64,000 bases of DNA, from NCBI GenBank assembly GCA_035378845.1, contig DAOSUP010000003.1, positions 83,207-147,206 on the forward strand, in the 5' to 3' direction. A program made the translations under genes and the position numbers. Position 1 is the first letter of the stretch; every line of letters starts with the position of its first letter. Shown one piece after another: positions 8,982 to 17,916 of the stretch. This DNA comes from JAKOUL01 sp035378845. Its GTDB lineage: Bacteria > Dictyoglomota > Dictyoglomia > Dictyoglomales > Dictyoglomaceae. The notes under the pieces are model-generated. The model was not told where the DNA came from, did no database searches, and saw only the letters and a list, made by a program, of their open reading frames with translations.

Positions 8982-9059
8982 CGGGGCATAGCGCAGTTGG
9001 TTTAGCGCGCCTGGTTTGGGACCAGGAGGTCGCTGGTTCAAATCCAGCTGCCCCGACCA
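8982..9059 (+). tRNA. tRNA-Pro (anticodon TGG)
   Basis: The cloverleaf can be drawn by eye: acceptor CGGGGCA pairs with TGCCCCG, the anticodon loop TTTGGGA sits between CCTGG and CCAGG, and the T arm is GCTGG-TTCAAAT-CCAGC. The CCA end is encoded. First of eight tRNAs on the same strand. Confidence 0.97.
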
Positions 9060-9072
9060 TATGATAAATGAA

Positions 9073-9150
<78 letters not shown>

Positions 9151-9157
9151 TTTAAGA

Positions 9158-9234
9158 GCGCCCATAGCTCAGTTGGATAGAGCGGCAGACTTCGAATCTG
9201 CAAGCCGGGGGTTCAAATCCTCCTGGGCGCACCA
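9158..9234 (+). tRNA. tRNA-Arg (anticodon TCG)
   Basis: Acceptor GCGCCCA pairs with TGGGCGC. The anticodon loop CTTCGAA sits between GCAGA and TCTGC and gives TCG, which reads CGN codons. CCA is encoded. A 37-base spacer follows before tRNA-His, the longest gap in the cluster. Confidence 0.97.
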
Positions 9235-9271
9235 TTAGAAATGCTCAGGATGATTTTGGACCGAGGTTAAT

Positions 9272-9349
9272 GGTGAACGTAGCTCAGTATGGTAGAGCGC
9301 TGGGTTGTGGCCCCAGTGGTCGCGGGTTCAAGTCCCGTCGTTCACCCCA
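9272..9349 (+). tRNA. tRNA-His (anticodon GTG)
   Basis: Acceptor GTGAACG pairs with CGTTCAC. An extra G at 9272 can pair with C73, the encoded G-1 that is diagnostic of tRNA-His. The anticodon loop TTGTGGC gives GTG. CCA is encoded. Confidence 0.97.
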
Positions 9350-9355
9350 TAAAAG

Positions 9356-9432
9356 GCGCCCGTAGCTCAGTAGGACAGAGCAACGGACTTCTAATCCGTG
9401 GGTCGGGGGTTCAAATCCTCCCGGGCGCGCCA
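9356..9432 (+). tRNA. tRNA-Arg (anticodon TCT)
   Basis: Acceptor GCGCCCG pairs with CGGGCGC. The anticodon loop CTTCTAA between ACGGA and TCCGT gives TCT, which reads AGA and AGG. AGA is the dominant Arg codon in the surrounding genes. CCA is encoded. Confidence 0.97.
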
Positions 9433-9437
9433 TTTCT

Positions 9438-9513
9438 GGGCCGTTAGCTCAACTGGTAGAGCACCTGACTCTTAATCAGGGGGTTGCAGGTTCGATTCCT
9501 GCACGGCTCACCA
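9438..9513 (+). tRNA. tRNA-Lys (anticodon CTT)
   Basis: Acceptor GGGCCGT pairs with ACGGCTC through one G-T wobble. The anticodon loop CTCTTAA gives CTT, which reads AAG. CCA is encoded. The TTT tRNA needed for the abundant AAA codons is not in this window. Confidence 0.95.
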
Positions 9514-9518
9514 GTTAT

Positions 9519-9602
9519 GCGAGGGTGGCGGAATGGCAGACGCGCTAGACTTAGGATCTAGTGGGATTACCCATGTGGGTTCAAATCCCACCCCTCGCAC
9601 CA
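9519..9602 (+). tRNA. tRNA-Leu (anticodon TAG)
   Basis: Type II tRNA with a long variable arm. Acceptor GCGAGGG pairs with CCCTCGC. The anticodon loop CTTAGGA between CTAGA and TCTAG gives TAG, which reads CTN codons. CCA is encoded. Confidence 0.97.
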
Positions 9603-9634
9603 TAAATAAGGAAGGAGAACATTAAAATTGAGGT

Positions 9635-9713
<79 letters not shown>

Positions 9714-9745
9714 AGATAATTTGAAAATTATACTAAAATTTTTAG

Positions 9746-9782
9746 ACCTCAGAGTTTAAATCTGAGGTATTATTTTATTATT
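9746..9782 (+). terminator. Terminator-like hairpin after the tRNA cluster
   Basis: A perfect 8-bp stem, ACCTCAGA (9746-9753) with TCTGAGGT (9761-9768), has a loop of 7 and is followed by an AT-rich tail with runs of T to 9782. It lies between the last tRNA and tig. The tail ends directly at the tig ribosome binding site, so the hairpin could also act in the tig leader if transcription starts at a TATACT (9729-9734) just before it. Confidence 0.65.
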
Positions 9783-9797
9783 AGGGAGGTAAGAGTA

Positions 9798-11087
9798 ATG
9801 TCAATTGATGAAACTGAGGTTAAATACGAAGTAGAAAAGCTTCAAGGAAGCAGACTGAAGGTAAATGTAGAAGTAAAGGCTAATGAAAGAGAAAAAAGTC
9901 TTGAAAAAGCCTATAAATCTTTAGTAAAAAGAGTTCAAGTTCCTGGTTTTAGAAAAGGATATACACCTCGCCCAGTGTTAGAAAAATATGTTGGACTTGA
10001 GACTTTTGAGGATGAGGCTGTTAGAATTGTTGCAAGAGAAGTCTTAGATCTATTCTTAAGTAAGGAAAATGTCACTCCTCTTCAAGAACCTTATTTTGAT
10101 ATTCCTAAGGAATGGGAAGAAAATGAAGATCTAAAATTTTCTTTTGTCTTTGAAGTTCCTCCAGAATTTAAATTGGGCGAATATAAAAATTTAGGAATTA
10201 AAAGAGAAAAAGTAGAAATTTCCGAGGAAGAAATAGATAGAGTAATTGAACAAATAGAACTTCAGCTTGGTAAATTGAATGCTGTAGAAGATCAGGTGGA
10301 GAAAGGTGATGTTGTTTATTTAGAGATGGAAAAAGAGGATGGCACTCAACTTGCACCTTTATGGCTTACTTTGAATGGGAAGGTTTTGCCAGAGCTTGAA
10401 GATAAAATTTTAGGAATGAGACCCGGTGAAGAAAAACTTTTTGAGTTTACTTTTCCCGAAGATTTCTATGAAAAAGAAATAGCTAGAAGTACTTTAAATC
10501 TTAAATGGCGTGTTAAAAAGATTTGGAGATACGATAAACCTGATCAAGAAACTTTTCTGCAAAAAGTTGGGGCTTCTTCTATAGAAGAATTTAGAGAAAG
10601 AGTAAAGATTAGTATAAAGGAAGAAAGAGAAAAAGCTGAGGAAGATAGGTTGTTTTCTGAAATTTTAGATAAAATATTGGAAACTACAGAGCTTGATCCT
10701 CCTTTAACTTATGTACATATGTTAGCAGAAAATATTCTTAGAAATTTTATAAATGAACTTTCTAAAAAAGGAATTACTTTAGAAGATTATTTAAGCGAAA
10801 AAGGGCTTAATAAAGATGAGTTTATAAATAATATTATAGAGGATGCAAGAAAAAGAATTCAGATAGAGATGGTCTTGGAAAAGATTTCAGAGGAAGAGTT
10901 TATTGAGGTATCAGAAGAAGAGTTGGAATCAGTAATAGAAGATATTGCAGAAGAAGAAGGAAAAGATTCAAAAGAGATCAGAAGAGAACTTGAGAAAGAG
11001 GATGTTATGGGCACTTTAAAGAGGAATCTTCTAAGGGAAAAGGTTAAAAGATTTCTTATAGAACAGAATACCATAAAGGAGGAATGA
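9798..11087 (+). CDS. tig: Trigger factor (ribosome-associated chaperone)
   Basis: 429 residues, the usual length. The N-terminal ribosome-binding domain contains VQVPGFRKGYTPR, matching the GFRxGKxP signature that docks at L23. A central FKBP-type prolyl isomerase domain (about 150-245) includes GDVVYLEMEKEDG and GMRPGEEKLFEFTFPEDF. A helical C-terminal chaperone domain rich in Glu and Lys completes it. The start follows GGGAGGT. Located directly before clpP and clpX, the common tig-clpP-clpX order, so folding and proteolysis genes are probably co-transcribed. Confidence 0.95.
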   Translation: MSIDETEVKYEVEKLQGSRLKVNVEVKANEREKSLEKAYKSLVKRVQVPGFRKGYTPRPVLEKYVGLETFEDEAVRIVAREVLDLFLSKENVTPLQEPYFDIPKEWEENEDLKFSFVFEVPPEFKLGEYKNLGIKREKVEISEEEIDRVIEQIELQLGKLNAVEDQVEKGDVVYLEMEKEDGTQLAPLWLTLNGKVLPELEDKILGMRPGEEKLFEFTFPEDFYEKEIARSTLNLKWRVKKIWRYDKPDQETFLQKVGASSIEEFRERVKISIKEEREKAEEDRLFSEILDKILETTELDPPLTYVHMLAENILRNFINELSKKGITLEDYLSEKGLNKDEFINNIIEDARKRIQIEMVLEKISEEEFIEVSEEELESVIEDIAEEEGKDSKEIRRELEKEDVMGTLKRNLLREKVKRFLIEQNTIKEE

Positions 11088-11092
11088 TATAA

Positions 11093-11680
11093 ATGACTTT
11101 AGTCCCTATTGTTATTGAGCAAACACCAAGAGGAGAGCGAACTTATGATATATATTCAAGACTTTTGAAAAGTAGAATAATTTTTTTGGGTACTGCAATC
11201 AATGATGAGGTTGCTAATTTAACAATTGCTCAGCTTCTTTTTTTAGAGTCAGAAGATCCAGAAAAGGAGGTTTATCTTTATATAAATAGTCCTGGAGGAG
11301 AGGTGTCTGCAGGGCTTGCTATATATGACACTATGCGTCATGTTAAGCCCAAAATTACAACTGTATGTGTAGGGCAAGCAGCAAGTATGGCTGCAGTACT
11401 TCTTAGTGCAGGGGATAAAGGAAGGAGATATGCATTACCTCATTCTCGGGTAATGATACATCAACCATTAGGAAGTGCTTATGGACCAGCTGCAGACATT
11501 GAAATCCATACTCGTGAAATATTAAAGATTAGAAAGATATTGAACGAAATACTTTCTTATCATACTGGACAACCTATGGAAAGAATAGAGAAGGATACTG
11601 ATAGGGATTTCTTTATGTCTGCTTTTGAGGCTAAAGAATATGGTATTGTTGATGAAGTATTAGAGAGTAAAAAAGAATAA
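11093..11680 (+). CDS. clpP: ATP-dependent Clp protease proteolytic subunit
   Basis: Serine peptidase that forms the barrel of the Clp protease. The catalytic triad is readable: S98 in GQAASMAAVLL, H123 in MIHQPLG and D172 in TDRDFFMS. The oxyanion region SPGGEVSAGLAIYD is present. The length of 195 residues is standard. The mature N-terminus normally follows processing near residues 5-15. The Shine-Dalgarno AAAGGAGGA overlaps the end of tig, 9 bases before the ATG. It works with ClpX, encoded next. Confidence 0.97.
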   Translation: MTLVPIVIEQTPRGERTYDIYSRLLKSRIIFLGTAINDEVANLTIAQLLFLESEDPEKEVYLYINSPGGEVSAGLAIYDTMRHVKPKITTVCVGQAASMAAVLLSAGDKGRRYALPHSRVMIHQPLGSAYGPAADIEIHTREILKIRKILNEILSYHTGQPMERIEKDTDRDFFMSAFEAKEYGIVDEVLESKKE

Positions 11681-11691
11681 GGGGTAAAAAT

Positions 11692-12924
11692 ATGTCAGAT
11701 AAAGAAATACGTTGTTCTTTTTGTGGGAGAGCGCAAAAAGAAGTTAAAAAAATGATTGCAGGACCAGGGGTATATATTTGTGATGAATGTATAGAGATTG
11801 CTCACAAAATTTTACAAGAAGAAGATCAAGAACAAGAAAAAGATTTTTCATCATTTGAACTTCCAAAACCCTCTGAGATAAAAGCATTTCTTGATCAATA
11901 TGTGATAGGACAAGAAAAGGCAAAGAAGGTACTCTCAGTTGCTGTTTACAATCATTATAAAAGAATCTTTAGAAAAGATAAACTTGATCAGGATGTGGAA
12001 ATTCAAAAGAGTAATATTCTGCTTATAGGACCTACTGGTGTTGGGAAAACTCTTCTTGCAGAGACCCTTGCAAGATTTTTAAAAGTTCCTTTTGCAATTG
12101 CAGATGCCACTACTCTCACCGAAGCTGGATATGTAGGTGAAGATGTGGAGAATGTCCTTCTTAGATTAATTCAGAATGCTGATTGGGATGTAAAAAAGGC
12201 AGAAAAAGGTATAGTTTATATTGATGAAATAGATAAAATCTCAAGAAAATCTGAGAATCCTTCTATAACCAGAGATGTATCAGGAGAAGGAGTACAACAA
12301 GCCTTACTTAGAATTGTAGAGGGTACTATTGCTAATGTACCTCCCCAAGGTGGTAGAAAGCATCCCTATCAGGAGTTTATCCAAATGAATACAAAGGATA
12401 TTTTGTTTATTGCAGGTGGATCTTTTGAAGGAATAGAAAAGATTGTAGATAAAAGGTTAGATTTTTCTAATATTGGTTTTGGGGCACAAATAGAACCTCG
12501 GAATAGAAAATCATTAGGTACTATTCTTCCTCATATAATTCCTGAGGATCTAATTAAATTTGGAATGATCCCTGAATTTGTAGGAAGGTTCCCTGTAGTT
12601 ACAGTGTTAGAACCTTTAAGTGAGGAGGCTTTGCTTAAAATACTTGTGGAACCTAAGAATGCTCTTGTAAAACAGTATAAAACTCTTCTTGCTTTGGAGG
12701 ATATAGAATTAGAATTCACTGATGAAGCATTAAGAGCTATTGCAAAAGAGGCTCAGGAGAAGTCAACAGGAGCAAGAGGTCTTAGGGCAGTAATGGAAGA
12801 ATTAATGTTAGAGTTGATGTATGAGCTACCACTTTTAAATGTGAAAAAATTTGTAGTAACACCAGATTTGGTTTATAATCGTAATGAAATTTCGCTTGAA
12901 ATTTTGGAAAAAGCTGCTGGTTAG
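11692..12924 (+). CDS. clpX: ATP-dependent Clp protease ATPase subunit ClpX
   Basis: AAA+ unfoldase that feeds substrates to ClpP. The N-terminal zinc-binding domain has cysteines C8, C11, C30 and C33. Walker A is GPTGVGKT at 113-120. GYVGEDVENVLLRL (pore loop), IDEIDKI (Walker B), the IGFGA ClpP-binding loop region and the sensor motif STGARGLR follow. 410 residues is the normal length. Its stop (TAG) precedes the valS ribosome binding site by one base. Confidence 0.97.
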   Translation: MSDKEIRCSFCGRAQKEVKKMIAGPGVYICDECIEIAHKILQEEDQEQEKDFSSFELPKPSEIKAFLDQYVIGQEKAKKVLSVAVYNHYKRIFRKDKLDQDVEIQKSNILLIGPTGVGKTLLAETLARFLKVPFAIADATTLTEAGYVGEDVENVLLRLIQNADWDVKKAEKGIVYIDEIDKISRKSENPSITRDVSGEGVQQALLRIVEGTIANVPPQGGRKHPYQEFIQMNTKDILFIAGGSFEGIEKIVDKRLDFSNIGFGAQIEPRNRKSLGTILPHIIPEDLIKFGMIPEFVGRFPVVTVLEPLSEEALLKILVEPKNALVKQYKTLLALEDIELEFTDEALRAIAKEAQEKSTGARGLRAVMEELMLELMYELPLLNVKKFVVTPDLVYNRNEISLEILEKAAG

Positions 12925-12938
12925 TGGAGGATCTAATT

Positions 12939-15581
12939 ATGGATAAGGAGATGGCTCCTTATTATTCTTTTAACGATGTAGAAAAGAAATGGTATGAATT
13001 CTGGATCAGTAGGGATTATTTCCACGTAGAAGTAGATAAAAATAAAGAACCTTTTTGTATAGTTTTACCTCCCCCTAATATTACTGGCTCTCTTCATTTA
13101 GGTCATGCTTTAAATGCTACTATTCAAGATATTTTAATAAGATGGAAAAGAATGCAGGGTTATAATGCCTTATGGATTCCTGGAGCAGATCATGCAGGGA
13201 TTGCGACTCAGATGGTGGTAGAGAGAGAGCTTTTGAAAGAAGGAAAGAATAGGTGGGATTTAGGAAGAGAAAAGTTTTTAGAAAAGGTATGGGAATGGAA
13301 GGAAAAATATGGGGGGACTATAGTTGAACAATTAAAAAGATTAGGGGTCTCCTGTGATTGGAAAAGATTTAGGTTTACAATGGACGATGTTTATTCAAAA
13401 GCAGTGGTAAAAGCATTTGTAGAACTCTATAAAAAAGGATATATATATCGGGGAGAAAGGATTATAAATTGGTGCCCTCGTTGTAGAACGGCGATCTCAG
13501 ATTTAGAAGTAAAATATGTTGAGGAGTCTTCTTTTCTTTGGTATATTAAATATCCTTTATATAATGAAAAAGGCTACATTGTAATAGCCACTGCAAGACC
13601 TGAAACTATGCTTGGAGATACGGGGGTAGCAGTTAATCCCAGTGATGAAAGATACAAAAATTTTATTGGGAAGAAAGTAGTATTACCTTTAGTAGGAAGA
13701 GTTATTCCTATAATTGCTGATGAAATTGTGGATCCTAATTTTGGTACTGGTGCTTTAAAAGTAACTCCTGCTCATGATGAAGATGATTTTGAACTTGGAA
13801 AAAGGCATAATTTGGAATTTATATCAGTAATAGATGAGAATGGAATAATGAATGCAAATGCAGGTAAATATAAAGATTTAGATGTATTTGAATGTAGAAA
13901 GAAGATTGAGAAAGATTTAGAAAAAGAGGGCTTTTTAATTAAAAAAGAGACTTATATTCATGATCTTGCTACTTGTGATAGATGTAGTACTCCTATTGAA
14001 CCTATGATATCAAAACAATGGTTTATGAAAATGGATGAGCTTGCAAAACCTGCTATTGAAGCTGTTGAAAATGAGAAAGTAAAGTTTATACCAGATAGAT
14101 GGAAAAAAATATATTTTGATTGGATGTATGATATTAAGGATTGGTGCCTTTCAAGACAACTTTGGTGGGGGCACAGGATACCTGCTTGGTACTGTGAGGA
14201 TTGTGGACATAGAAATGTAAGTGAAAAAGCTCCTGAAAAGTGTGAGGAATGTGGTTCTAAAAATTTAAAACAAGATGAAGATGTGTTGGATACATGGTTC
14301 AGTTCTGCTCTTTGGCCTCTTACTACATTGGGGTGGCCTGAGGAAACCGAAGATTTAAAGTACTTTTATCCTACATCAGTTTTGAGTACTGCAAGAGATA
14401 TTATAAATTTATGGGTTGCACGTATGATTATGATGGGACTTATGTTTAAAAAGGATATTCCTTTTTATAACGTTTATGTACATCCTACAGTTCTTACCCG
14501 TGAAGGAAAGAGGATGAGTAAATCTAAAGGTACGGGAGTGGATCCCTTAGATTTAATTAGTAAGTATGGAGCAGATGTTACAAGATTTGGACTTGCTATA
14601 CAGTGTACTGAGATGCAAGATCTAAGATTTCATGAGGAAAATTTTGAGAATACCAAAAATTTTACAAATAAAATCTGGAATGCTTCACGATTTGTGATCA
14701 CTAATTTAGATGATAAAGATTATTCTCAGGTAGATTTAAGTAAACACTTATTATCTCTTTCTGACAGGTGGATTTTAAGTAGGCTTCAAAAAGAGATAGA
14801 AGAAGTAACAATGCATTTAGAAAACTACCAATTTAGCGACTATGTTAAAAGGGTTTACAATTTCTTCTGGGGAGAGTTTTGTGATTGGTATATTGAGCTT
14901 TCTAAATTAAGATTGTTACCTCAAGAGGATCCAGAGAGTAAATTGGTATCCCAAACTATTTTATGGAAAGTACTTCGTGAAAACTTAAAACTTTTACATC
15001 CTGTTATGCCTTTTATTACAGAAGAGATATGGCAAAAAATTCCTGGGAGTGATGAGAGTATAATGATGTCATTATGGCCAGGGGTTGAGAAAGAATTTAT
15101 AGATGAAAAATCAGAAAAGGATATGGAATTTATCATGGGAGCAATAAAATCAGTAAGAGCCATAAGAGCAGAATTCAATATACCTCCTTCTGAGGTTATA
15201 AAGGTTGATTTTTATACACGTGATAGAGAAAAAGAAGTCCTTCTTCAGGGATATTCAGGCTATTTTTATATATTAGCAAAAGCAGAACTTAGATCTGCAT
15301 CTGAATTAAAAGATCTTAAAAATGTGGCTCATAAAATAATAGAAAATACTAGTTTCTATGTACCTCTTAGAGGACTTATTGATATTGAAAAGGAAAAAAG
15401 TCGTATAAAAAAGGAATTAGAAGATTTGGAAAAAGCCATTAAAAAGTTGGAAGAAAGGTTACATAACAACGAATTTATCTCCAAAGCTCCTCAAGATGTT
15501 ATAGAGAAAGAGAAAGAGAGATTTATTTCTCTACAAGAGAAATATAAAATATTATTTGAGAGGTATCAGGTTTTAGAATAA
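12939..15581 (+). CDS. valS: Valyl-tRNA synthetase
   Basis: Class I aminoacyl-tRNA synthetase of 880 residues. The HIGH-type motif HLGH is at 53-56 after PPPNITGSL, and RMSKSKG lies near residue 525. The editing (CP1) domain includes ATARPETMLGDTGVAVNP. Cysteine pairs (WCPRC, CDRC, CEDCG and CEECG) suggest zinc sites. The C-terminal 70 residues form the tRNA-contacting coiled coil. I place the start at ATG 12939, 8 bases after GGAGG; a GTG at 12924 overlapping clpX is less likely. Confidence 0.96.
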   Translation: MDKEMAPYYSFNDVEKKWYEFWISRDYFHVEVDKNKEPFCIVLPPPNITGSLHLGHALNATIQDILIRWKRMQGYNALWIPGADHAGIATQMVVERELLKEGKNRWDLGREKFLEKVWEWKEKYGGTIVEQLKRLGVSCDWKRFRFTMDDVYSKAVVKAFVELYKKGYIYRGERIINWCPRCRTAISDLEVKYVEESSFLWYIKYPLYNEKGYIVIATARPETMLGDTGVAVNPSDERYKNFIGKKVVLPLVGRVIPIIADEIVDPNFGTGALKVTPAHDEDDFELGKRHNLEFISVIDENGIMNANAGKYKDLDVFECRKKIEKDLEKEGFLIKKETYIHDLATCDRCSTPIEPMISKQWFMKMDELAKPAIEAVENEKVKFIPDRWKKIYFDWMYDIKDWCLSRQLWWGHRIPAWYCEDCGHRNVSEKAPEKCEECGSKNLKQDEDVLDTWFSSALWPLTTLGWPEETEDLKYFYPTSVLSTARDIINLWVARMIMMGLMFKKDIPFYNVYVHPTVLTREGKRMSKSKGTGVDPLDLISKYGADVTRFGLAIQCTEMQDLRFHEENFENTKNFTNKIWNASRFVITNLDDKDYSQVDLSKHLLSLSDRWILSRLQKEIEEVTMHLENYQFSDYVKRVYNFFWGEFCDWYIELSKLRLLPQEDPESKLVSQTILWKVLRENLKLLHPVMPFITEEIWQKIPGSDESIMMSLWPGVEKEFIDEKSEKDMEFIMGAIKSVRAIRAEFNIPPSEVIKVDFYTRDREKEVLLQGYSGYFYILAKAELRSASELKDLKNVAHKIIENTSFYVPLRGLIDIEKEKSRIKKELEDLEKAIKKLEERLHNNEFISKAPQDVIEKEKERFISLQEKYKILFERYQVLE

Positions 15582-15595
15582 AAAGGAGGCTTAAT

Positions 15596-16909
15596 ATGAA
15601 ATTTTCTACCTTTAAGGGTGGCGTTCATCCTCCTGAGAAAAAGGATTTATCTAAAGATATTCCTATTTCAAAGATTCCTCTTCCTGAAAGATTAATTATT
15701 CCTATTCAACAACATACAGGTGCACCTGCAGAACCATTGGTAAAACCTAAAAGTTATGTCTACAAAGGTCAGAAGATTGGAGATAAACAAGCTTTTGTTA
15801 CTTCACCCATTCATGCACCTACTTCAGGTACTGTAAAACGTATAGGTCTCTATCCACATTCTTCAGGAGAACTTGTAACTGCAATAGAGATAGAAGTTGA
15901 TGGTAAAGAGGAGCTTTATCCTGACCTTCCTGAAAAAGTTTCATGGGAAAACCTCTCACCTGATGAGATCAGGCAGAGAATTAGAGAAGCAGGAATTGTA
16001 GGACTTGGTGGCGCTGCTTTTCCTACCCATGTAAAGATTACACCTCCTTCTGAGAAAAAGATTGATACAATTATTCTTAATGGAGCAGAGTGTGAACCTT
16101 ATCTTACTATTGATTATCGTCTAATGCTTGAGAAACCAGAACTTATCATACAGGGTTTGAAAATTTTAATGTACGTGGTTGGAGCTAAAAAAGGGATTAT
16201 AGGAATAGAAGAAAATAAAAAAGAGGCTGCAAATTTATTAAGAAATTATACCGATAGGGATATTGAGATAGCACTTCTTTATACGAAATATCCTCAAGGG
16301 TCAGAAAAACATCTTATAAAAGCTTTACTTAATAGAGAGGTTCCTTCAGGAGGACTCCCCCTTGATGTAGGAGTAATCGTAAATAATGTAGGGACTGCTT
16401 GTGCCATTGCAGAACATTTTAATACAGGACTTCCTCTTATATCTCGTGGGGTTACAGTTAGTGGAGAGGGCGTAAATTCTCCTAAAAATTTGGATGTTCT
16501 TATTGGTACTCCTGTATCAAAACTTATTGAAACAGCAGGTGGATTTAGAGAAGAACCAGGGAAGATTATATTTGGTGGTCCAATGATGGGAGTTGCAATA
16601 TATAATTTGGAAACCCCAATTATAAAGGGTACTTCTGGAGTTGTGGTTTTCCGTAAGAAAGATGTTAAGTATTACGAACCAATGACATGCGTAAGATGTG
16701 GAAGATGTGTGGATGTATGTCCTATGGGGATTATACCAACAGCTATTGCAAGTTATGTGGAGAAAGAGAAAATAGTAGAGGCGGAAGAATTAGGAGCTTT
16801 GGATTGTATTGAATGTGGCTCTTGTAATTATACATGTCCATCTCGGAGACCACTTTTACAGTGGATTAGAATGGGTAAGGCAGAGATTTTAGCAAAGAAA
16901 AGAAAGTAA
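15596..16909 (+). CDS. rnfC: Rnf complex subunit RnfC
   Basis: Soluble NADH-side subunit of the Rnf ferredoxin:NAD+ oxidoreductase, which couples electron transfer to Na+ or H+ pumping. The N-terminus FKGGVHPPEKKDLS is typical. A flavin/NADH-binding core contains GLGGAAFPTHVK and LNGAECEPYLTIDY, followed by the SLBB-like region. Two 4Fe-4S sites, CVRCGRCVDVCP and CIECGSCNYTCP, are near the C-terminus. 437 residues. A strong Shine-Dalgarno (AAAGGAGG) precedes it. First of six consecutive rnf genes, in the order C-D-G-E-A-B. Confidence 0.95.
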   Translation: MKFSTFKGGVHPPEKKDLSKDIPISKIPLPERLIIPIQQHTGAPAEPLVKPKSYVYKGQKIGDKQAFVTSPIHAPTSGTVKRIGLYPHSSGELVTAIEIEVDGKEELYPDLPEKVSWENLSPDEIRQRIREAGIVGLGGAAFPTHVKITPPSEKKIDTIILNGAECEPYLTIDYRLMLEKPELIIQGLKILMYVVGAKKGIIGIEENKKEAANLLRNYTDRDIEIALLYTKYPQGSEKHLIKALLNREVPSGGLPLDVGVIVNNVGTACAIAEHFNTGLPLISRGVTVSGEGVNSPKNLDVLIGTPVSKLIETAGGFREEPGKIIFGGPMMGVAIYNLETPIIKGTSGVVVFRKKDVKYYEPMTCVRCGRCVDVCPMGIIPTAIASYVEKEKIVEAEELGALDCIECGSCNYTCPSRRPLLQWIRMGKAEILAKKRK

Positions 16910-16923
16910 GGGGGAGTGCTTCA

Positions 16924-17916
16924 ATGAAGTTAGACACTAAACTTATTGTGTCCTCTTCACCACATATTTTTGAAGGTGAAGATGTTTCCTATGCAATGAG
17001 GCAGGTTATTTATGCTCTTATTCCTACCACTTTGGCAGGAATATACTTTTTTGGAACTCACTCTTTGCTTGTGATTATTGTAAGTATTGTTTCAGCAGTA
17101 GCGTGGGAGGCCATATCTCTCCTTATTAGAAGGAAATCTCTTAGCGCTCTTTCTGATTTTAGTGCTGTGGTTACTGGGCTTTTGTTAGCTTTAACATTAC
17201 CCCCGAAAGTTCCTCTTTGGATACCTATAGTAGGGACAGCTGTGGCTATTATTTTGGTAAAGCAAATATTTGGGGGCTTAGGTAATAATTTTTTAAATCC
17301 TGCTTTAGTTGGAAGAGCTTTTCTTCTTATATCATATCCAGTAATTATGACTTCTTGGGTGAATCCTATAAGGACTATTGGTAATGAGCTTACTTCTACT
17401 GCAACCTCTCTTGCTTCTACTGCGACTCCTATAGTTTCCACAGCTACTCCTCTTGCTATTGATAAATTGAAAATATCAGGATACAATCTTCCTTCCTATT
17501 TTCATTTATGTATAGGAGATATTCCTGGGTGTATTGGCGAAACTTCAGTATTACTACTTCTTCTTGGAGGATTGTGGCTTATTTATAAAAAAGTTATAGA
17601 TTGGAAAATACCCTTTTCTTTTATACTTACGGTCTTTGTTATTTCTATCCTCTTTGGCAAGGATCCTTTGTTTCAGATCCTTGCAGGAGGAATTTTCTTA
17701 GGAGCTTTCTTTATGGCTACCGATTGGGTAACTACTCCTCTTACTTCAAAAGGAAGAATTATATTTGGGATTGGAGCGGGTTTTCTTACTATGATGATTA
17801 GAATTTTTGGAGCTTATCCTGAGGGAGTAAGCTATGGAATTTTAGTAATGAATGCATTAACCCCATTGATTGATAGAAGTTTTAAACCTCGTAAATTTGG
17901 AGAGGTGAAGAAATGA
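16924..17916 (+). CDS. rnfD: Rnf complex membrane subunit RnfD
   Basis: 330 residues with about nine hydrophobic segments, in the RnfD/NqrB family. Family members carry a covalently bound FMN on a threonine in a motif close to S-G-A-T-P-L. Here the matching site is STATPLA at 172-178. It is preceded without gap by STATPIV (165-171) and STATSLA (158-164), a threefold heptad repeat (see findings). GLGNNFLNPALVGRAFLL and the DWVTTPLTSKGR segments are typical of the family. It overlaps rnfG by four bases. Confidence 0.94.
   Translation: MKLDTKLIVSSSPHIFEGEDVSYAMRQVIYALIPTTLAGIYFFGTHSLLVIIVSIVSAVAWEAISLLIRRKSLSALSDFSAVVTGLLLALTLPPKVPLWIPIVGTAVAIILVKQIFGGLGNNFLNPALVGRAFLLISYPVIMTSWVNPIRTIGNELTSTATSLASTATPIVSTATPLAIDKLKISGYNLPSYFHLCIGDIPGCIGETSVLLLLLGGLWLIYKKVIDWKIPFSFILTVFVISILFGKDPLFQILAGGIFLGAFFMATDWVTTPLTSKGRIIFGIGAGFLTMMIRIFGAYPEGVSYGILVMNALTPLIDRSFKPRKFGEVKK
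17395..17457 (+). repeat. Threefold 21-bp in-frame tandem repeat in rnfD
   Basis: Three consecutive units of seven codons read STATSLA, STATPIV and STATPLA. At DNA level the copies have diverged at synonymous positions (for example gca acc, gcg act and gct act), so it is not a very recent duplication. It covers the position of the RnfD flavinylation motif. Confidence 0.9.

Noticed and set aside
9235..9271. Possible tRNA remnant between tRNA-Arg and tRNA-His
   Set aside because: GCTCAGGA recalls a D-loop, but no acceptor or anticodon arm can be drawn; too weak.
17058..17486. Open frame of 142 codons on the minus strand opposite rnfD
   Set aside because: No recognisable motif or ribosome binding site; explained by codon use of rnfD, including the repeat.
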